From Natrinema zhouii (lineage in GTDB: Archaea; Halobacteriota; Halobacteria; Halobacteriales; Natrialbaceae), in NCBI RefSeq assembly GCF_013456555.2, contig NZ_CP059154.1:1736001-1800000 (forward strand): a stretch of 64,000 nucleotides of DNA, in the 5' to 3' direction. The notes under the pieces are model-generated. The model did no database searches. It had not been told where the DNA came from and saw only the letters and a program-made list of their open reading frames with translations. Shown in pieces: positions 61,477-64,000 of this stretch. Both the position numbers and the translations under genes were made by a program. The number at the start of each line of letters is the position of its first letter. The first letter of the stretch is position 1.

Positions 61477-61578
61477 AAACAATTTAGTCATCGATACGCA
61501 AAATATGGTAACAGAACCCGCTCTCCATGACTAGCGGTTTCGAAAAGGTTTACGGTATGGGCGTTGCACTGACACGCG

Positions 61579-62370
61579 ATGAAGATTCTCGTTACGGTCA
61601 AAGAGGTAGCGACCGTCGAAGACGAGTTCGAGATCGAGGGAACCGAAATCACGGACCAGTACCTCGGTGCCGATCTCAACGAGTGGGACGACTACGCGAT
61701 CGAAGAGGCCGTCCAACTCCAGGAGGACGGCATCGCCGACGAAGTCGTCACCGTCACCATCGGTTCCGAAGAGTGCGAGCAGACCATCCGTCAGGCCCTC
61801 GCGAAAGGTGCCGACCGCGCCGTCCGCGTCTGGGACGACTCCCTCGAGGGCGTCGACCTGCTCGACGTCAATGCCAAGACGGAGATTCTGAGTGCCGTCA
61901 TCGAGGAAGAAGATCCCGATCTCGTGCTGACCGGCGTCCAGGCCGGTGACGACAGCTTTGCAGCAACCGGCGTCTCCGTCGCCGAGAACCTCGGCTTCCA
62001 GTGGGGAGCCGTCGTCAACCACCTCGAGCACGACTTCGACGACGGCGTCGCCTCGGTGCGGCGCGAACTCGAGGGCGGCGTCGAGGAGCTCACCGATATC
62101 GAGCTGCCGGCGGTGCTGACGATCCAGACGGGGATCAACGAGCCCCGCTACGCCAGCCTGCGCGGTATTCGTCAGGCACAGCGCAAGGAGCTCGACGTCA
62201 AGGCCCTCGCCGACATCGGCGTCGACGAGAGTACCATCGAGTCCGAACTCACCTTGACCGATATGTACGAGCCCGAGAGCGAGAGCGATGCGACCGTCTG
62301 GGAGGGCAGCGCCGACGAGACCGCCGCCGAACTGGGTGAACTGCTCCGCGACAAGGGGGTGGCACAATGA
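61579..62370 (+). CDS. etfB: Electron transfer flavoprotein, beta subunit
   Basis: A 263-residue ETF beta protein (FixA-like). The family pattern is present: MKILVTVKEVATVEDEFEIEGTEI at the start, DLNEWDDYAIEEAVQL, TIGSEECEQTIRQALAKGADRAVRV and the ETF-beta signature region VNHLEHDFDDGVASVRRELEGGVEELTDIELPAVLTIQTGINEPRYASLRG. With EtfA it carries electrons from acyl-CoA or other dehydrogenases to the membrane quinone pool. Its last four bases overlap the etfA start (ATGA), so the two form one operon. Confidence 0.93.
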   Translation: MKILVTVKEVATVEDEFEIEGTEITDQYLGADLNEWDDYAIEEAVQLQEDGIADEVVTVTIGSEECEQTIRQALAKGADRAVRVWDDSLEGVDLLDVNAKTEILSAVIEEEDPDLVLTGVQAGDDSFAATGVSVAENLGFQWGAVVNHLEHDFDDGVASVRRELEGGVEELTDIELPAVLTIQTGINEPRYASLRGIRQAQRKELDVKALADIGVDESTIESELTLTDMYEPESESDATVWEGSADETAAELGELLRDKGVAQ

Positions 62371-63320
62371 CGGACGTCCTCGCAGTGACGGACCACCGAC
62401 GCGGCGAACTGCGCGACGTCAGCTACGAAATCATTACCGCCGGTCGCCAGCTCGCCGACGAGACGGGCGGCGACCTCCACCTCGCGGTCATCAGCGGCAC
62501 CGTCGACGACTTCGCCCAGAAGTGCAACCGAGACGGCGTCGACGCGATCCACACCGTTTCCCACGGCGAGGAGTTCAACCACGACGTCTACACGCAGGCG
62601 ATCACGCAGCTCTACGACGAACTCGCGCCCCAGTACGTCCTGACGCCCAACAGCGTCAACGGACTCGACTACGCGCCCGCGGTTGCTAACGAGCTCGATC
62701 TACCCATCGTCACCGATACGATCGACCTCGACAACGACGACGAGACGCTCGTCGCGACCCGCGAGATGTACGGTGGCAAAGTCGAGACGACCAATCGACT
62801 CGAGGGTGACGCTGTCATTACGATCCGCGGGGCAGAGTGGGCCGCGGCCGAGGGTACCGGCGACGCCGCGATCGAGACCTTCGACGCGGCAATCGACGAG
62901 GACGCCGTCGGCTCGACGGTCACCGGCTTCGAGGAGGTCGCCGGCGGCGACGTCGACATCAGCGAGGCCGACATGCTCGTCTCGATCGGCCGCGGGATCG
63001 AGGAGGAGGAGAACCTCGACCTGATCCGGGACCTCGCGGATGCACTCGACGCGACGCTGTCCTCCTCGCGCCCGATCGTCGACAACGGCTGGCTGCCCAA
63101 GAACCGACAGGTTGGCCAGTCCGGCAAGGTCGTCACCCCCGACGTCTACATCGCGATCGGTATCTCCGGCGCAGTCCAGCACGTCGCCGGCATGAAGGGC
63201 TCCGATACGATCGTCGCGATCAACACTGACCCCAACGCGCCGATCATGGATATCGCCGACTACGCCATCGTCGACGACCTCTTCGACGTCGTCCCCGAAC
63301 TCATCGACGAGTTCCAGTAA
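62367..63320 (+). CDS. etfA: Electron transfer flavoprotein, alpha subunit
   Basis: A 317-residue ETF alpha protein (FixB-like). The N-terminal domain binds with EtfB. The C-terminal FAD-binding domain has a [10 protein letters not shown] start, [40 protein letters not shown] and [19 protein letters not shown], the family signature for the FAD AMP moiety. No ferredoxin insert is present. Translational coupling to etfB gives equal amounts of both subunits. Confidence 0.94.
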   Translation: MTDVLAVTDHRRGELRDVSYEIITAGRQLADETGGDLHLAVISGTVDDFAQKCNRDGVDAIHTVSHGEEFNHDVYTQAITQLYDELAPQYVLTPNSVNGLDYAPAVANELDLPIVTDTIDLDNDDETLVATREMYGGKVETTNRLEGDAVITIRGAEWAAAEGTGDAAIETFDAAIDEDAVGSTVTGFEEVAGGDVDISEADMLVSIGRGIEEEENLDLIRDLADALDATLSSSRPIVDNGWLPKNRQVGQSGKVVTPDVYIAIGISGAVQHVAGMKGSDTIVAINTDPNAPIMDIADYAIVDDLFDVVPELIDEFQ

Positions 63321-63514
63321 AACGGCGTCTCCACTAGAATCCGGAAAGAGAGTATAATCGATTTTTCTATATAAGTCATATTACGAAAAGTACCATATCA
63401 GACATACCCTCGGTACGGCAGGGCGGAAAATGATCCTGCTGCCGTCCGTCACAGCCCGGCAACTGGGCGTCCGTAACCGTCACGTACTTTTCTACCCCCT
63501 CCCAATCGCAGGTG

Positions 63515-64000
63515 ATGGAACTGCTGGAGCGCCGACGGGCGCTGATCGAGGAGCGTCTCGTCGAAGTGGTCGAGGGAGTCGAACCCGAGACGCTCTCTGA
63601 GGAAGTTCGTCACGTCGCGCTCTCCGGCGGGAAGCGCGTCCGGCCGATGGTGACGCTGCTAGCCTGTGAAACCGTCGGGGGACGTGCCGAAGACGCCGTG
63701 GAGTTCGGCGTCGGAGTCGAACTCGTCCACACGGCGTCACTTGTCATCGACGACATTATCGATCGCTCCGAACTGCGACGCGGGACGACCAGTGCGTGGG
63801 CCGAGTTCGGTCACGGGCCGGCGATCATCACCAGCGACGGACTGCTGGGCGAGGCCTTCGCGCTCTTTTCCGCCGACCCGGACGCGACTCGAGTCGTCGC
63901 CGACGCGATGGTCGAACTCGGCGTCGGCGAGGCGACCGAACTGTCGGCCGAACCCGCGAACGAGGAAGAGTACATGACCCTCGCCCGACGCAAGACCGGC
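63515..64000 (+). CDS. Polyprenyl (geranylgeranyl/farnesyl) diphosphate synthase, 5' part
   Basis: The window ends 162 codons into this gene, so it is incomplete. The frame has SGGKRVRP near residue 38 (IPP-binding Lys and Arg), an HTASLVIDDIIDRSELRRG segment with the first Asp-rich motif DDIID, and FGHGPAIITSDGLLG after it. This is the N-terminal half of a trans-prenyltransferase that builds the isoprenoid chains of archaeal lipids. The ATG at 63515 gives a normal start. Confidence 0.92.
   Translation, partial: MELLERRRALIEERLVEVVEGVEPETLSEEVRHVALSGGKRVRPMVTLLACETVGGRAEDAVEFGVGVELVHTASLVIDDIIDRSELRRGTTSAWAEFGHGPAIITSDGLLGEAFALFSADPDATRVVADAMVELGVGEATELSAEPANEEEYMTLARRKTG

Noticed and set aside
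1..64000. tRNA or rRNA genes
   Set aside because: No cloverleaf with a T-arm GGTTCAAATCC-like motif nor rRNA-like sequence was seen on reading. A tRNA search program would be decisive.

Overview
The window is a continuous piece of a haloarchaeal chromosome. The evidence is a high G+C content, very acidic proteins, many short conserved halophile-only proteins, and archaeal information genes: a class I lysyl-tRNA synthetase, ribosomal protein S19e, a PDCD5-like protein, a thermosome subunit, a ubiquitin-like E1 (UbaA type), a TRAM-domain protein and archaeal UMP kinase. Gene content fits the class Halobacteria, and the repeats and small proteins look most like Natrialbales (an inference from memory, not from a search). 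Promoters are AT-rich boxes 20-35 bases upstream of start codons, consistent with largely leaderless transcripts. No tRNA, rRNA, CRISPR array, insertion sequence or prophage was seen.

Layout. Bases 1-5000 hold the first codons of a probable hisS, a membrane histidine kinase, an rpS19e-PDCD5-PP-loop ATPase cluster, thiL and a site-2 protease. Bases 5000-14700 hold a MobB/MoaE-type molybdopterin synthase, a CapA-like protein, the pyrH-lysS pair, a PDZ-containing site-2 protease, a PadR regulator and a PitA-like chlorite-dismutase/ABM protein with a histidine-rich linker. Bases 14700-24500 hold a dicarboxylate symporter, small conserved proteins, a YgfZ/GcvT-like folate protein, a TrmB regulator, a receiver protein, an orphan E1-alpha dehydrogenase subunit and a gamma carbonic anhydrase-like protein. 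Bases 24600-31900 hold a coiled-coil/HhH protein, a phosphoesterase, the divergent glnA-lrp pair and the thermosome. Bases 31900-44000 hold HalOD1 and zinc-ribbon proteins, an acetyltransferase, an aldo/keto reductase, a bile-acid/sodium symporter, a Nudix protein, an AU-1/DUF402 RNA-binding protein and a MEDS-domain kinase with a response regulator. Bases 44000-64000 hold a PrsW protease, a large acidic repeat protein, riboflavin synthase, a degenerate M24 protein coupled to a UvrD helicase, tiny zinc-finger proteins, ubaA, two unknown membrane proteins, an atypical SDR, an RNA ligase, a Tfx regulator, an MBL hydrolase, etfB-etfA and the start of a polyprenyl synthase.

The genes are mostly housekeeping and regulatory, in short operons. 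The least explained material is intergenic. Two copies of a structured element abut stop codons (16511-16679 and 28923-29060); their core is conserved while their hairpin stems change sequence on both arms. Around them and in 48444-48579 are runs of perfect short hairpins. A second dispersed repeat occurs at 39281, 48613 and in part at 59301. Among proteins, the most interesting are two unlinked proteins sharing a phasin-like helical module (24669 and 45125), a metal-site-less M24 protein fused by translational coupling to a helicase, and a membrane protein with an internal duplication.
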